Assembly (NCBI GenBank): GCA_964564785.1
Contig: CAZMCT010000090.1
Location: 1-16,606 of the forward strand
Origin: CAZMCT01 sp964564785
GTDB taxonomy: Bacteria; Planctomycetota; Phycisphaerae; UBA1845; Fen-1342
Reading direction: 5' to 3'
Length of the DNA: 16,606 bases
A program made the translations under genes and the position numbers. Below the pieces are notes generated by a model, which did no database searches, was not told the origin of the DNA, and saw nothing but the letters and a program-made list of their open reading frames with translations. This document shows, piece by piece, positions 1-8,751 of the stretch; the first letter of the stretch is position 1; each line of letters starts with the position of its first letter.

Positions 1-148
1 CCGCAGGCGTGGCCGACCCGAGCGCGCCGCCGCCGTCGGCCGGCCCACCGTGCGGCTGAACGTGCCCGGCAGTCCCCCGAGTGGGGCCGACACGGCCCAG
101 GCGATCGTGACGCGGATGATTTTTACGAAGCCGGCGCAGGCCGGGTGA
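1..148 (+). CDS. 3' end of an unidentified gene (partial)
   Basis: The window opens inside a reading frame (codons starting at base 2) that stays open for 48 codons and stops with TGA at 146-148. Nearly all its third codon positions are G or C, as in the confident genes of this window; the frame at base 3 closes at 57-59. That bias is the main reason for believing this frame. The visible tail is rich in Arg, Ala and Pro, then has a short mixed segment (VRLNVPGS near residue 17) and ends in KPAQAG. There is no recognisable domain, so I assign no function. The upstream start lies outside the window. Confidence 0.5.
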   Translation, partial: RRRGRPERAAAVGRPTVRLNVPGSPPSGADTAQAIVTRMIFTKPAQAG

Positions 149-228
149 CAAGGTAACGAAGCAACACGGTGACAACGGGTGGCCGGCGTCCCCATGGGGC
201 CCGCCTGGTCACCTGGTCGCATTGTTCC

Positions 229-252
229 CACCGCCCTGCCAGTTGGGCGGTG
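229..252. repeat. Perfect 8-bp inverted repeat (hairpin)
   Basis: CACCGCCC (229-236) and GGGCGGTG (245-252) are exact reverse complements around the 8-base loop TGCCAGTT. The hairpin lies 80 bases after the stop of the partial gene. There is no U-tract on either side, so it is not a classical intrinsic terminator. It could be a 3'-end stabilising stem or a Rho-assisted end. Confidence 0.5.
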
Positions 253-488
253 CAGCGGGGGCAGCTCCGGGGCCGCCGATGTTTCTTCAGTGAAACGGCG
301 GGTTTTCGGCAGAAGCTGTGCGCGGCGACCGTCCGATGAGGTCAGTGACGATTCGGCATCGCCGGGGGCGGCGGGCGATCGCCAGCCGGCGGGTGGGACG
401 GGGGCGGCCGCGCATTCGGGACCGGAAACGGACCTGAAAAACCGATAAGGTTTTGCATGTTGGTGAGGTGCGCGTTAAGCTTAAGATT

Positions 489-492
489 GGAG
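489..492 (+). promoter_or_regulatory. Ribosome binding site deciding the NYN start
   Basis: GGAG stands 8 bases before the GTG at 501. Upstream in-frame TTG (453) and GTG (468) lack a well-spaced site, and the codons between 453 and 500 have poor G/C third positions, whereas the bias becomes strong from 501 on. Both facts favour GTG 501 as the start. Confidence 0.55.
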
Positions 493-500
493 ATGCGGAG

Positions 501-983
501 GTGCCGGTCGTCATCGACGGTAACAACCTCCTGTACGCCGCCCAAAGTGCCGGCACAACAGAGCTGCTTATGGGGCGGTCGATGTTGTGCGACACGCTTT
601 CGAGATGGGCGGAGCGGCGAAGCGCGCACGTCCACATCGTGTTCGACGGACCGCAACCCAATCCTGCGCTGGCCGTCCAGATCGGCAAACCGCATGTCGA
701 GGTCAGTTTCAGCGGCGCGGGCGTGTCCGCAGACGCGGTGGTGATTGAGCGTATCGAGCGCGACTCAGCGGCTCGGCGGCTGTTGGTTGTCTCGAGCGAT
801 CGGGCGATCGTTCGGGCGGCGAAGCGCCGGCGGGCCCGGGCGATGCGGTCGGAGGACTTCTGGGCTGCGGTGCAGCGCGACCTGGCGCGACCGCGGCGAC
901 AGCGAGTCGAGCCGGAGGAAAAGGAAGCCGGGTTGGGTGCGGACGCCACGCGGGAGTGGCTCGAGGAGTTCGGGCTCGAGTGA
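501..983 (+). CDS. NYN-domain (YacP/Rae1-like) predicted ribonuclease
   Basis: A 160-residue protein beginning at GTG 501 matches the YacP-type NYN fold (PIN-like). Characteristic features are a hydrophobic strand ending in VIDGNNLL (Asp6, Asn9), HIVFDGP (Asp49), GVSADAVVIERI (Asp78) and VVSSDRAI (Asp90). These are the acidic positions that bind metal in NYN nucleases. The tail is basic, then acidic, ending EWLEEFGLE. The best-known family member, Bacillus Rae1/YacP, is a ribosome-associated endoribonuclease, so an RNA-cleaving role is inferred from the family and not shown here. A longer start at TTG 453 would add 16 residues but has weaker codon bias. The PilZ gene follows after 57 bases, so the two may be co-transcribed. 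Confidence 0.8.
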   Translation: MPVVIDGNNLLYAAQSAGTTELLMGRSMLCDTLSRWAERRSAHVHIVFDGPQPNPALAVQIGKPHVEVSFSGAGVSADAVVIERIERDSAARRLLVVSSDRAIVRAAKRRRARAMRSEDFWAAVQRDLARPRRQRVEPEEKEAGLGADATREWLEEFGLE

Positions 984-1040
984 CCTTCCCGGGGGGCGGC
1001 CGGCAACGTCGCGCACGGCTGCGCGATGAAGGAGACAGGC

Positions 1041-1436
1041 ATGTCTGAACCGAGTAGTACCCTGCTGACGACGCATCCTTCGGCCGGTGAGGCGAACGTT
1101 GTGGAGCGGCGGTTCGAGGCCCGCCGACCGGCGTACTGCGATTTGTGGATGATCGACCACCACGGGCAGACCGTGCTGCGGTGCCGGTGTGTGGAGGTTT
1201 CCAAGAACGGGATGCGGCTGCGGGTGCCGCTCGGCTACGGCGTGGCGGAGGGGCAGCGTTATGAGCTGCGTTCGCACCTGCCGGGGGCGATGCCGAGCAC
1301 GTCGCTGGGATTGGTGGGTAGCCGCTGGGCGACGGTGGTGCGAACACAACTGCTGCTGGACGAGCAGGGGGACTACGTCGACGTGGGCGTGGTGCTCGAT
1401 CACACCGACGCGCTCCAGCCGCGGCTGGTCAGTTGA
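1041..1436 (+). CDS. PilZ-domain protein (probable c-di-GMP binding)
   Basis: This 131-residue protein has the two PilZ ligand motifs in order. The first is RxxxR within VERRFEARRP (Arg24, Arg28). The second, around EVSKNGMRL (residues 52-60), corresponds to [D/N]xSxxG with Glu52 in the Asp/Asn position. The rest is a single beta-barrel-sized domain with no effector domain, signal peptide or membrane segment, so it is a stand-alone adaptor type. ATG 1041 is chosen over the in-frame ATG 1026 because GGAG at 1031-1034 lies 6 bases upstream. By family knowledge it would sense cyclic di-GMP and act on an unknown partner. The Glu substitution makes actual ligand binding uncertain. A strong hairpin follows 27 bases after the stop. 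Confidence 0.72.
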   Translation: MSEPSSTLLTTHPSAGEANVVERRFEARRPAYCDLWMIDHHGQTVLRCRCVEVSKNGMRLRVPLGYGVAEGQRYELRSHLPGAMPSTSLGLVGSRWATVVRTQLLLDEQGDYVDVGVVLDHTDALQPRLVS

Positions 1437-1771
1437 GCGGCGCGATGTAGCGCAGCGCCGTGGCACAGCCGCGATCGGCTGTGAGGCTCCGGAAAAAAGT
1501 GGGTCCTGTCGATCAAGCGGGGGGAGTCCGCACATGACGTAGAGAAGTTGTGTGCAGTCAAGCTGCGCTCGTGACGCTCGTGAAAAGCCTTTCCACCGGA
1601 CGGGAGTGGAGGACGGTCAACGCGCCCCGGCGCCACGTCCGCCGCGGCTCCCCCGGTGCCGCTCGGGGGCGGAGCTACTGGCGACTTCGAGCCACTCCCG
1701 GTACAGTGCCCGGCCGGCCGGTGTAGCTGGTGGCGCGGTGAACCTGTCCGGCCGAAAGGGAGCGTGTTGCC
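1437..1771. other. 335-base spacer before the M24 peptidase gene
   Basis: I see no gene of its own here. It contains the 8-bp hairpin at 1464-1483 close behind the PilZ gene. A second weaker hairpin has arms CCCCCG at 1650-1655 and CGGGGG at 1664-1669. A distant inverted pair, AGCTAC (1673-1678) and GTAGCT (1723-1728), could close a structured leader ahead of the peptidase-acc operon. I found no good sigma70 promoter by eye. The final 20 bases carry a strong Shine-Dalgarno site (GGGAG at 1758-1762). Confidence 0.5.
1464..1483. terminator. Hairpin after the PilZ gene (possible terminator or REP-like element)
   Basis: CACAGCCG (1464-1471) and CGGCTGTG (1476-1483) are exact reverse complements around a CGAT tetraloop. 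The position, 27 bases after the PilZ stop, suits a transcript end. No U-run follows on the plus strand (AAAAAA is at about 1493-1498), so termination would be Rho-dependent or the stem may serve as 3' protection. A dispersed repeat is an alternative. Confidence 0.4.
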
Positions 1772-2866
1772 ATGTCCAAAGAGAGGACTCGGGCCGGCGA
1801 GCCTTACTCTCGACGAATCAACGGTTTGCGAGAGGCCATGAGCCGGCGGCGCCTGGACGGCTGGCTCGTCCAGGACCGCATGGACCAAATCTGGCTGACC
1901 GGTTTTACCGGCGAGGACGGCTACACGCTCGTCACGCCCCGCGACATTGTTCTGCTGACCGACGGCCGGTTCGACGAGGCGGCCGACCGCGAGGCGCCGT
2001 ACGCTCGGAAGGTCTTGCGGAAGAAGCGCGATCCGGCGACGACATCGGCGTGCATCCGACGGTTCAAGCTGGGGCGGATCGGGTTCAACCCCGACCAGAT
2101 GAGCGTGTCGAGCTTCGCGGCCTACAAGAAGCTGCTGAAGCCTTCGAAGCTCGTCGCGGGCGACGACCTGATTACCCCGCTGCGAGCCCGCAAGGACGCC
2201 GGCGAGGTCGAACGGATGCGGGCCGCGATCCGCGTCTCGGAGGAGGCGTTCGAACGCGTGCGAGCCAATCTGCGGCCGGGCCAGACCGAGCGGCAGATTG
2301 CGGCCGAGCTGGTGTACGAGATGCAGAAGCTCGGGGCGCAGGGCGAGACGTTCCCGTCGATCGTGGCGGTGGGGGCGAACTCGTCGCTGCCGCACTACGA
2401 GCCGGGCGACGCGGTGCTGACGGACACGGAGCCGCTGCTGGTGGACTGGGGCGCGCGGGTCGGCTGGTACGGCAGCGACTTGACCCGTGTGGTGTGGCTC
2501 GGTAGCATCCCGCCGCGATTGCGGGAGGTCTTCAAGGTCGTGCGCGAGGCGCACGATCGGGCCATCGCCGCCGTGCGGCCGGGGATCAGGGCGCACGACC
2601 TGGACCGTGTGGCGCGCACGGTCATCACGAAGGCCGGCTACGGCAAGCAGTTCAATCACGCCTTGGGACACGGCCTGGGGCTGGTGGCGCACGAGGTGCC
2701 GCGAATTGGAAAGGGCACGCAGGTGCGGCTCGAGGCGGGGATGGTGATCACGATCGAGCCGGGCATTTACCTGCCGGGACTCGGCGGCATCCGCCTCGAG
2801 GACGACGTGCTCGTGACGGAAACGGGGCACGAGGTTCTCACGACGCTTCCGGTTGAACTCTCATGA
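1772..2866 (+). CDS. M24-family Xaa-Pro aminopeptidase/dipeptidase
   Basis: This 364-residue protein has the usual two-part architecture: a creatinase-like N-terminal domain (about 12-135) and the M24 pita-bread catalytic domain (about 142-360). All five dinuclear-metal ligands can be seen: Asp225 (LLVDWGA), Asp236 (YGSDLTR), His300 (ALGHGLG), Glu329 (TIEPGIY) and Glu343 (RLEDDVL). The substrate-contacting His208 (LPHYEPGD) and His307 (VAHEVP) are also present, so the enzyme should be active. It would remove residues from peptides with proline at position two, or split X-Pro dipeptides; the sequence does not decide between PepP and PepQ. Shine-Dalgarno GGGAG at 1758-1762 lies 9 bases before ATG 1772. 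The stop overlaps the accB start (ATGA), indicating translational coupling. A peptidase beside accBC is a gene order known from other bacteria. Confidence 0.93.
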   Translation: MSKERTRAGEPYSRRINGLREAMSRRRLDGWLVQDRMDQIWLTGFTGEDGYTLVTPRDIVLLTDGRFDEAADREAPYARKVLRKKRDPATTSACIRRFKLGRIGFNPDQMSVSSFAAYKKLLKPSKLVAGDDLITPLRARKDAGEVERMRAAIRVSEEAFERVRANLRPGQTERQIAAELVYEMQKLGAQGETFPSIVAVGANSSLPHYEPGDAVLTDTEPLLVDWGARVGWYGSDLTRVVWLGSIPPRLREVFKVVREAHDRAIAAVRPGIRAHDLDRVARTVITKAGYGKQFNHALGHGLGLVAHEVPRIGKGTQVRLEAGMVITIEPGIYLPGLGGIRLEDDVLVTETGHEVLTTLPVELS

Positions 2867-3372
2867 ACCAGCCGAAGAAAGAACCCGACGGCGGCGACCC
2901 GCGGTTGTCCTTGGACCTCAAGCACATCCGCAGCCTGGTCGAGCTGATGGTTGAAAACGACCTGAGCCGCATCGAGCTGCGCGACGGCGATTCGCACCTG
3001 CTGCTGCGACGCGGTCACCCGGTCGTGGCGGCTCCGCTCGGAACGGTGTCGGTCCCGGTTGCCGGCGCGAACCCCGGCCCGGCAGCGGCGGCGGGCGCGG
3101 CGAGTGTTGCGGCGCCGGCACCGGCGGAGCCCGAGACGTACATCCGCTCGCCGATGGTGGGGACGTTTTACGCGGCCGCGGACCCCGAGTCGCCGCCGTT
3201 CGTGTCGGTCGGCGCGGTCGTGCAGCCGGACACCGTCGTCTGCCTGATCGAGGCGATGAAGGTGTTCAACGAGCTGAAGGCCGAATGCACGGGGCGGATC
3301 ACGAAGGTGCTGGTGAAGAACGCGCAGGCGGTGGAGTACGACCAGCCGCTGTTCGCGGTCGCGCCGGCGTGA
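2863..3372 (+). CDS. accB: Acetyl-CoA carboxylase biotin carboxyl carrier protein
   Basis: A 169-residue protein with the AccB layout. A short N-terminal segment (about 15-50, LDLKHIRSLVELMVEND) is the usual partner-binding region. An Ala/Pro-rich flexible linker follows (about 60-90), then the biotinyl domain (about 91-168). The biotin attachment motif EAMK places the modified lysine at Lys133. The segment SPMVGTFYAAADPES (96-110) includes the protruding thumb that distinguishes bacterial AccB from other lipoyl/biotinyl domains. It carries CO2 on biotin from AccC to the carboxyltransferase (AccA/AccD, not in this window) in the first step of fatty-acid synthesis. It starts inside the last codons of the M24 peptidase gene (4-base overlap) and precedes accC by 67 bases. 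Confidence 0.95.
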   Translation: MNQPKKEPDGGDPRLSLDLKHIRSLVELMVENDLSRIELRDGDSHLLLRRGHPVVAAPLGTVSVPVAGANPGPAAAAGAASVAAPAPAEPETYIRSPMVGTFYAAADPESPPFVSVGAVVQPDTVVCLIEAMKVFNELKAECTGRITKVLVKNAQAVEYDQPLFAVAPA

Positions 3373-3407
3373 CGAGCCCCGCCGATCTTCCGGGCGCTCG
3401 TCGGGTT

Positions 3408-3435
3408 CACGGCTCAGGGCCCACGGCTCAAGGCT
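3408..3435 (+). repeat. Two 14-bp tandem repeats in the accB-accC spacer
   Basis: CACGGCTCAGGGCC (3408-3421) is followed directly by CACGGCTCAAGGCT (3422-3435), 12 of 14 bases identical. The second copy contains AAGG (3430-3433), which serves as the ribosome binding site of accC. It may be a slippage duplication. No function is apparent beyond providing that site. Confidence 0.5.
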
Positions 3436-3439
3436 GCTG

Positions 3440-4795
<1,356 letters not shown>

Positions 4796-4864
4796 CCGCC
4801 GCATGCGAGCCGGTCGCACGGGCGACGGGATTCGCCGCTGCTTTACGAGCGCGGCGCGGCACGC

Positions 4865-4923
4865 GTGGCCGCGGCTTGAAACGCGGTCGCTGTGCAGCCG
4901 GCACAGCTCGGAGCCGCGGCCAC
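4865..4923. repeat. Nested inverted repeats between accC and gcvH
   Basis: An outer perfect 12-bp inverted repeat (GTGGCCGCGGCT 4865-4876 with AGCCGCGGCCAC 4912-4923) encloses an inner 7-bp one (GCTGTGC 4889-4895 with GCACAGC 4901-4907, loop AGCCG). The 59-base unit begins about 70 bases after accC. It has no U-tract, so it is either a factor-dependent transcript end for accC or part of a structured leader for gcvH. Confidence 0.5.
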
Positions 4924-5015
4924 TACCACCCGTCGCAGACGAGTCGTAGAATAAGGAACTCCGCCGACGAGGCTACGGCCCGTGCCGTGGGCCGGCGGCG
5001 GTCGCCGGAGCCGAA

Positions 5016-5037
5016 CGGCCGGTACACAGGCCGGCCG
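5016..5037 (+). promoter_or_regulatory. Hairpin just upstream of the gcvH ribosome binding site
   Basis: CGGCCGG (5016-5022) pairs with CCGGCCG (5031-5037) around the loop TACACAGG. It ends only 6 bases before the GAGGAG ribosome site (5044-5049), so its folding could influence gcvH translation. It does not match the glycine riboswitch core as far as I can judge, and the regulatory role is inference. Confidence 0.3.
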
Positions 5038-5056
5038 CAGTGTGAGGAGTCCCTAG

Positions 5057-5440
5057 ATGGCGGTGCCGGGTGATCGCAGGTATTCGCAGACACACGAGTG
5101 GTTCAAGGCTGAGGGTAACACGGTCACGATCGGCATCACGCAGTTCGCGGCCGACGAGCTGACGGACATCACGTTCGTGGATCTGCCGAGGGTGGGGGCG
5201 GAGGTGAAGGCGGGGAGCCACTTCGGGGAGGTCGAGTCGGTCAAGGCGACGAGCGAGCTGTTCTCGGCCGTGGGGGGCAAGGTGACGGCGGTGAACGAGC
5301 GGCTGGCCGACGAGCCGGGGCTGTTGAACACGGACCCATTCGAGGCGGGCTGGATGCTGAAGGTGGAGTCCCCCGACCTGGCGCCGCTGGAAAAACTGCT
5401 CGATGCGGGGGCGTACGAGCGGATGATCGCGGAACACTGA
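5057..5440 (+). CDS. gcvH: Glycine cleavage system H protein
   Basis: This 127-residue protein is the usual size for GcvH. It has the diagnostic YSQTHEWF near the N-terminus (9-16), the beta-sandwich, and the lipoylation motif GEVESVKATSEL with the modified lysine at Lys63. It ends with the typical acidic-helix region (DLAPLEKLLDAGAYERMI). The lipoyl arm carries the aminomethyl group between the P, T and L proteins during oxidative decarboxylation of glycine. GAGGAG at 5044-5049, 7 bases before ATG 5057, is a strong ribosome site. It is followed by gcvP after 155 bases, so the two probably form an operon. The T and L protein genes are not in the window. Confidence 0.96.
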   Translation: MAVPGDRRYSQTHEWFKAEGNTVTIGITQFAADELTDITFVDLPRVGAEVKAGSHFGEVESVKATSELFSAVGGKVTAVNERLADEPGLLNTDPFEAGWMLKVESPDLAPLEKLLDAGAYERMIAEH

Positions 5441-5595
5441 ACGGCCACGCGGGCAGGTGGGAACGTGAGCAGGTGAGATCGGTGGAGCGCCCGCGTTGCT
5501 GAGTCCGGCCGCGGGGCCGACGTGCGAGTCTTCCCTTCCCGATTGCCCGCGTTCCTGCACCGACGCCTTGGCACGCGCGTTTTGGAGCCCATTCG

Positions 5596-8568
5596 ATGTC
5601 GCACACCCTGCCCCCCGGTCTGCTTGATCCTTCCGACACCTTCGTCCATCGCCACCTCGGCCCCAGCCCGGCCGAGATCTGCGAGATGCTGGGCACGCTC
5701 GGGTATCGCACGCTCGACGAGCTGGTCGACGCGACCGTGCCCGCGAGCATCCGGCTGGGGCGGCCGCTGGCGCTGGGCCCGCCGCGCGGCGAGCACGAGC
5801 TGCTGGTCGAGCTGCGCAGGATCGCGGCGAAGAACCAGGTGTTCCGCTCACTGATCGGCATGGGCTATTACGACACGATCGTGCCGCCCATCATCCAGCG
5901 GAACATCCTCGAAAACCCGGGCTGGTACACGCAGTACACGCCGTATCAGGCCGAGATCTCGCAGGGCCGGCTCGAAGCCCTGCTGAACTTCCAGACGATG
6001 GTGGCCGACCTCACGGGTCTGCCGCTGGCGAACGCGTCGCTGCTGGACGAGGCGACGGCCGCGGCCGAGGCGCTGACGATGGCGCACCGGATCGCACGGG
6101 CGGACAGGGCGGGCTTCTTCGTGGCCGCGGACTGCCATCCGCAGACGATCGCGGTGGTGCAGGGCCGGGCGGGGCGGCTGGGGCTGCGGGTGCGGGTGGG
6201 GCGGCTCGAGGAGGTCGACTTTGAGAAACAGGAGCTGTACGGCGTCCTGCTCCAGTACCCGGCCACGGACGGGCGGCTGTTTGATTATGCGGGGCTGGTG
6301 GAACGGGCCCATGCGGCGGGGGCGATCGTGGCGGTGGCGACGGACCTGCTGGCCCTGACGCTGCTGAAGCCGCCGGGCGAGTTCGGGGCGGACATTGCGG
6401 TGGGCAGCGCGCAACGGTTCGGCGTGCCGCTGGGGTACGGCGGGCCGCACGCGGCGTTCATGGCCACACGCACCGAGTACGCGCGGCAGATGCCGGGCCG
6501 GCTGGTCGGCGTCTCGAAGGACGACCGCGGGCAGCCCGCGCTGCGCCTGGCGGTGCAGACGCGTGAGCAGCACATCCGCCGCGAGAAGGCGACCAGCAAT
6601 ATCTGCACGGCGCAGGTACTGCTGGCGATCATGGCGGGGATGTATGCGACCTGGCACGGGCCGCAGGGATTGCGGCGGATCGCGGAGCGCGTGTTCGCCT
6701 ATACGGCCATTCTGCGCGCCGGGCTGCGGCGGCTCGGGTTGGAAACGGGCGACGAGCCGGTGTTCGACACCTTGCGCGTGCGGCTGGGCAAGAAGTCGGC
6801 TGCCAAACCCGTGCTGACGCGGGCCCGCAAGCGGCGGATCAACTTGCGCGACTACGGCGACGGCTCGATCGGCATCGCGCTGGACGAGAAGACCGATCGG
6901 GCCGAGGTGCAGGCGCTCTGGGAGATCTTCGCGAATGCGTCCGTGCCGTTCACGGTGGACGAACTCGCCGCTTCGGTCGCGCACCATGTGCCGCCCGAGC
7001 TGGCCCGCACCAGCCCGATCCTGCGGCACCCCGTGTTCAACCAGTACCACGCCGAGCACGAACTGCTGCGCTACATCAAGCGGCTCGAGGCCCGCGACCT
7101 GTCGCTGTGCCAGTCCATGATCCCGCTCGGCTCGTGCACGATGAAGCTCAACGCCACCAGCGAAATGCTGCCCGTGTCGTGGCCGGAGTTCGCCGCCCTG
7201 CATCCGTTCGCCCCGCGCGAGCAGGCGGCCGGATACACCGAGCTGTTCACGCAGCTCGAGCGCTGGCTGGCCGAGATCACGGGCATGGCCGCGGTCTCGC
7301 TCCAGCCGAACTCGGGGGCCGCGGGCGAGTACACGGGGCTGGCCGTCATCCGCGCGTTCCATGACGCGACCGGTCAAAGCCAGCGCGACGTGTGCCTGAT
7401 CCCGATTTCGGCGCACGGCACGAACCCGGCCAGCGCGATCCTGGCCGGCTGCCGCGTCGTGCCGGTCGCGTGCGACGCTCACGGGAACATCGACCTGGCT
7501 GACCTGCGGGCCCGAGCGGGTGAGCATCGCGACCAGCTCGCGGCCATCATGGTGACCTACCCCAGCACGCACGGCGTGTTTGAGGAGGGGATTCGCGAGG
7601 TTTGCGCGATCGTCCACGAGCACGGCGGGCAAGTGTACATGGATGGCGCGAATATGAACGCGCAGGTCGGGCTCACGCGACCGGCCGACATGGGCGCCGA
7701 CGTGTGCCACCTGAACCTGCACAAGACCTTCTGTATCCCGCACGGCGGCGGCGGGCCGGGCATGGGGCCGATCGCGTGCGCGGCGCACCTGGCACCGTTT
7801 CTGCCGGGGCATCCCGTCGTACCGACCGAAGTGAGAACCTGGGACGGTAGCCAGTCGGGCGCGGGCGACCGGCCGTCACACGCGTCTGCCGGCCGAATCG
7901 CCGCCGTCGCGGCCGCCCCGTTCGGCAGCGCGAGTATTCTGCCGATCTCCTGGATGTACATCGGGTTGATGGGGGCCGAGGGGCTGAAGCAGGCCACGCA
8001 GGTCGCGATTCTGAATGCGAACTACATGGCGCACCGGCTCAAGGACCATTACCCGCTCGTGTACATGGGGCGGAACGGGCGCGTGGCACACGAGTTCATC
8101 ATCGATCTGCGCGAGTTCCAGAAGACCGCACATATCACGCCGGATGACGTCGCCAAGCGGCTCATGGACTACGGCTTCCACGCCCCGACCATGAGTTGGC
8201 CCGTGGCTGGCACGCTGATGATCGAGCCGACCGAGAGCGAGTCGAAGGGCGAGTGCGACCGGCTGTGCGACGCGCTGATCGCGATCCGTGGTGAGATCCA
8301 GGACATTCTCGACGGCCGTATCGACCCCGAGAACAACCCGCTCAAGAACGCCCCGCACTCCGCGGCCGCGATCTGCGGCGAGTGGAACCGGCCGTACAGC
8401 CGCGAGCAGGCCGCATTCCCGGCGCCGTGGGTGCGGGCGCACAAGTTCTGGCCGCCGGTCGGGCGAATCGACAACGTCTGGGGCGACCGCCACCTGTTCT
8501 GCACCTGTCCGGGGTTCAGCGAAGAACCCGCGACGGGTGCGGCTGCCGCGGTCCCGGTGATGAGCTGA
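5596..8568 (+). CDS. gcvP: Glycine dehydrogenase (decarboxylating), single-chain P protein
   Basis: A 990-residue protein corresponding to the fused homodimer-type P protein, not the split GcvPA/GcvPB form. The N-terminal half (about 1-450, FVHRHLGPS near 16-24, GYYDT at 90-94) is the degenerate PLP-like domain. The C-terminal half holds the active site: SMIPLGSCTMKLNA (507-520), SAHGTNPASA (605-614), and the PLP lysine Lys710 in NLHKTFCIPHGGGGPG. The segment about 743-768, between HPVV and AAVAAAPFGSAS, is longer than I remember for E. coli GcvP by roughly 17 residues, rich in Gly, Ser and Arg. The enzyme decarboxylates glycine and passes aminomethyl to GcvH, its immediate upstream neighbour. 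GGAG at 5584-5587 lies 8 bases before ATG 5596. Confidence 0.96.
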   Translation: MSHTLPPGLLDPSDTFVHRHLGPSPAEICEMLGTLGYRTLDELVDATVPASIRLGRPLALGPPRGEHELLVELRRIAAKNQVFRSLIGMGYYDTIVPPIIQRNILENPGWYTQYTPYQAEISQGRLEALLNFQTMVADLTGLPLANASLLDEATAAAEALTMAHRIARADRAGFFVAADCHPQTIAVVQGRAGRLGLRVRVGRLEEVDFEKQELYGVLLQYPATDGRLFDYAGLVERAHAAGAIVAVATDLLALTLLKPPGEFGADIAVGSAQRFGVPLGYGGPHAAFMATRTEYARQMPGRLVGVSKDDRGQPALRLAVQTREQHIRREKATSNICTAQVLLAIMAGMYATWHGPQGLRRIAERVFAYTAILRAGLRRLGLETGDEPVFDTLRVRLGKKSAAKPVLTRARKRRINLRDYGDGSIGIALDEKTDRAEVQALWEIFANASVPFTVDELAASVAHHVPPELARTSPILRHPVFNQYHAEHELLRYIKRLEARDLSLCQSMIPLGSCTMKLNATSEMLPVSWPEFAALHPFAPREQAAGYTELFTQLERWLAEITGMAAVSLQPNSGAAGEYTGLAVIRAFHDATGQSQRDVCLIPISAHGTNPASAILAGCRVVPVACDAHGNIDLADLRARAGEHRDQLAAIMVTYPSTHGVFEEGIREVCAIVHEHGGQVYMDGANMNAQVGLTRPADMGADVCHLNLHKTFCIPHGGGGPGMGPIACAAHLAPFLPGHPVVPTEVRTWDGSQSGAGDRPSHASAGRIAAVAAAPFGSASILPISWMYIGLMGAEGLKQATQVAILNANYMAHRLKDHYPLVYMGRNGRVAHEFIIDLREFQKTAHITPDDVAKRLMDYGFHAPTMSWPVAGTLMIEPTESESKGECDRLCDALIAIRGEIQDILDGRIDPENNPLKNAPHSAAAICGEWNRPYSREQAAFPAPWVRAHKFWPPVGRIDNVWGDRHLFCTCPGFSEEPATGAAAAVPVMS

Positions 8569-8751
8569 CAGCCCGTGGTTGAGGAATAGCGCCGGCTCCG
8601 CGCCGATGCACCATCGAGCGAGCGCCAACGGCCACGGCTGCGGTGCTCGGCCCCCTCTTCCGGCGCCCCGCCCTTCCCGAGTGTGGCATCCTCGAAAACG
8701 ACTCACGACCGGGAGGGTGCCGGGGTGAACGGGCATCCTGGGCATCTTTTC

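Larger units (their letters stand above)
149..500. other. 352-base spacer before the NYN gene
   Basis: I see no convincing gene here. An open frame at 179-448 has clearly lower G/C at third positions than the real genes and no Shine-Dalgarno site. The octamer GGTGACAA occurs at 144-151 (spanning the upstream stop) and again at 168-175. A perfect 8-bp hairpin lies at 229-252, and a small AAAACC/GGTTTT stem at 438-454. The last 50 bases are more AT-rich than the surroundings and could hold a promoter, but I found no -35/-10 pair good enough to call. Confidence 0.5.

Noticed and set aside
179..448. A possible 89-residue gene in the first spacer
   Set aside because: It has weaker third-position bias than real genes, no ribosome site, no recognisable motif, and contains the 229-252 hairpin.
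453..488. A promoter reading TTGCAT-N17-TAAGCT before the NYN gene
   Set aside because: The -10 match is only three of six, and alternatives at other spacings are equally poor.
4796..5056. Glycine riboswitch before gcvH
   Set aside because: I could not find the conserved aptamer core strings in order. The region is structured but does not match by eye; a covariance-model search would settle it.
5848..7812. A 654-codon minus-strand open frame inside gcvP
   Set aside because: It is an antisense shadow of gcvP with biased composition and no recognisable domain.
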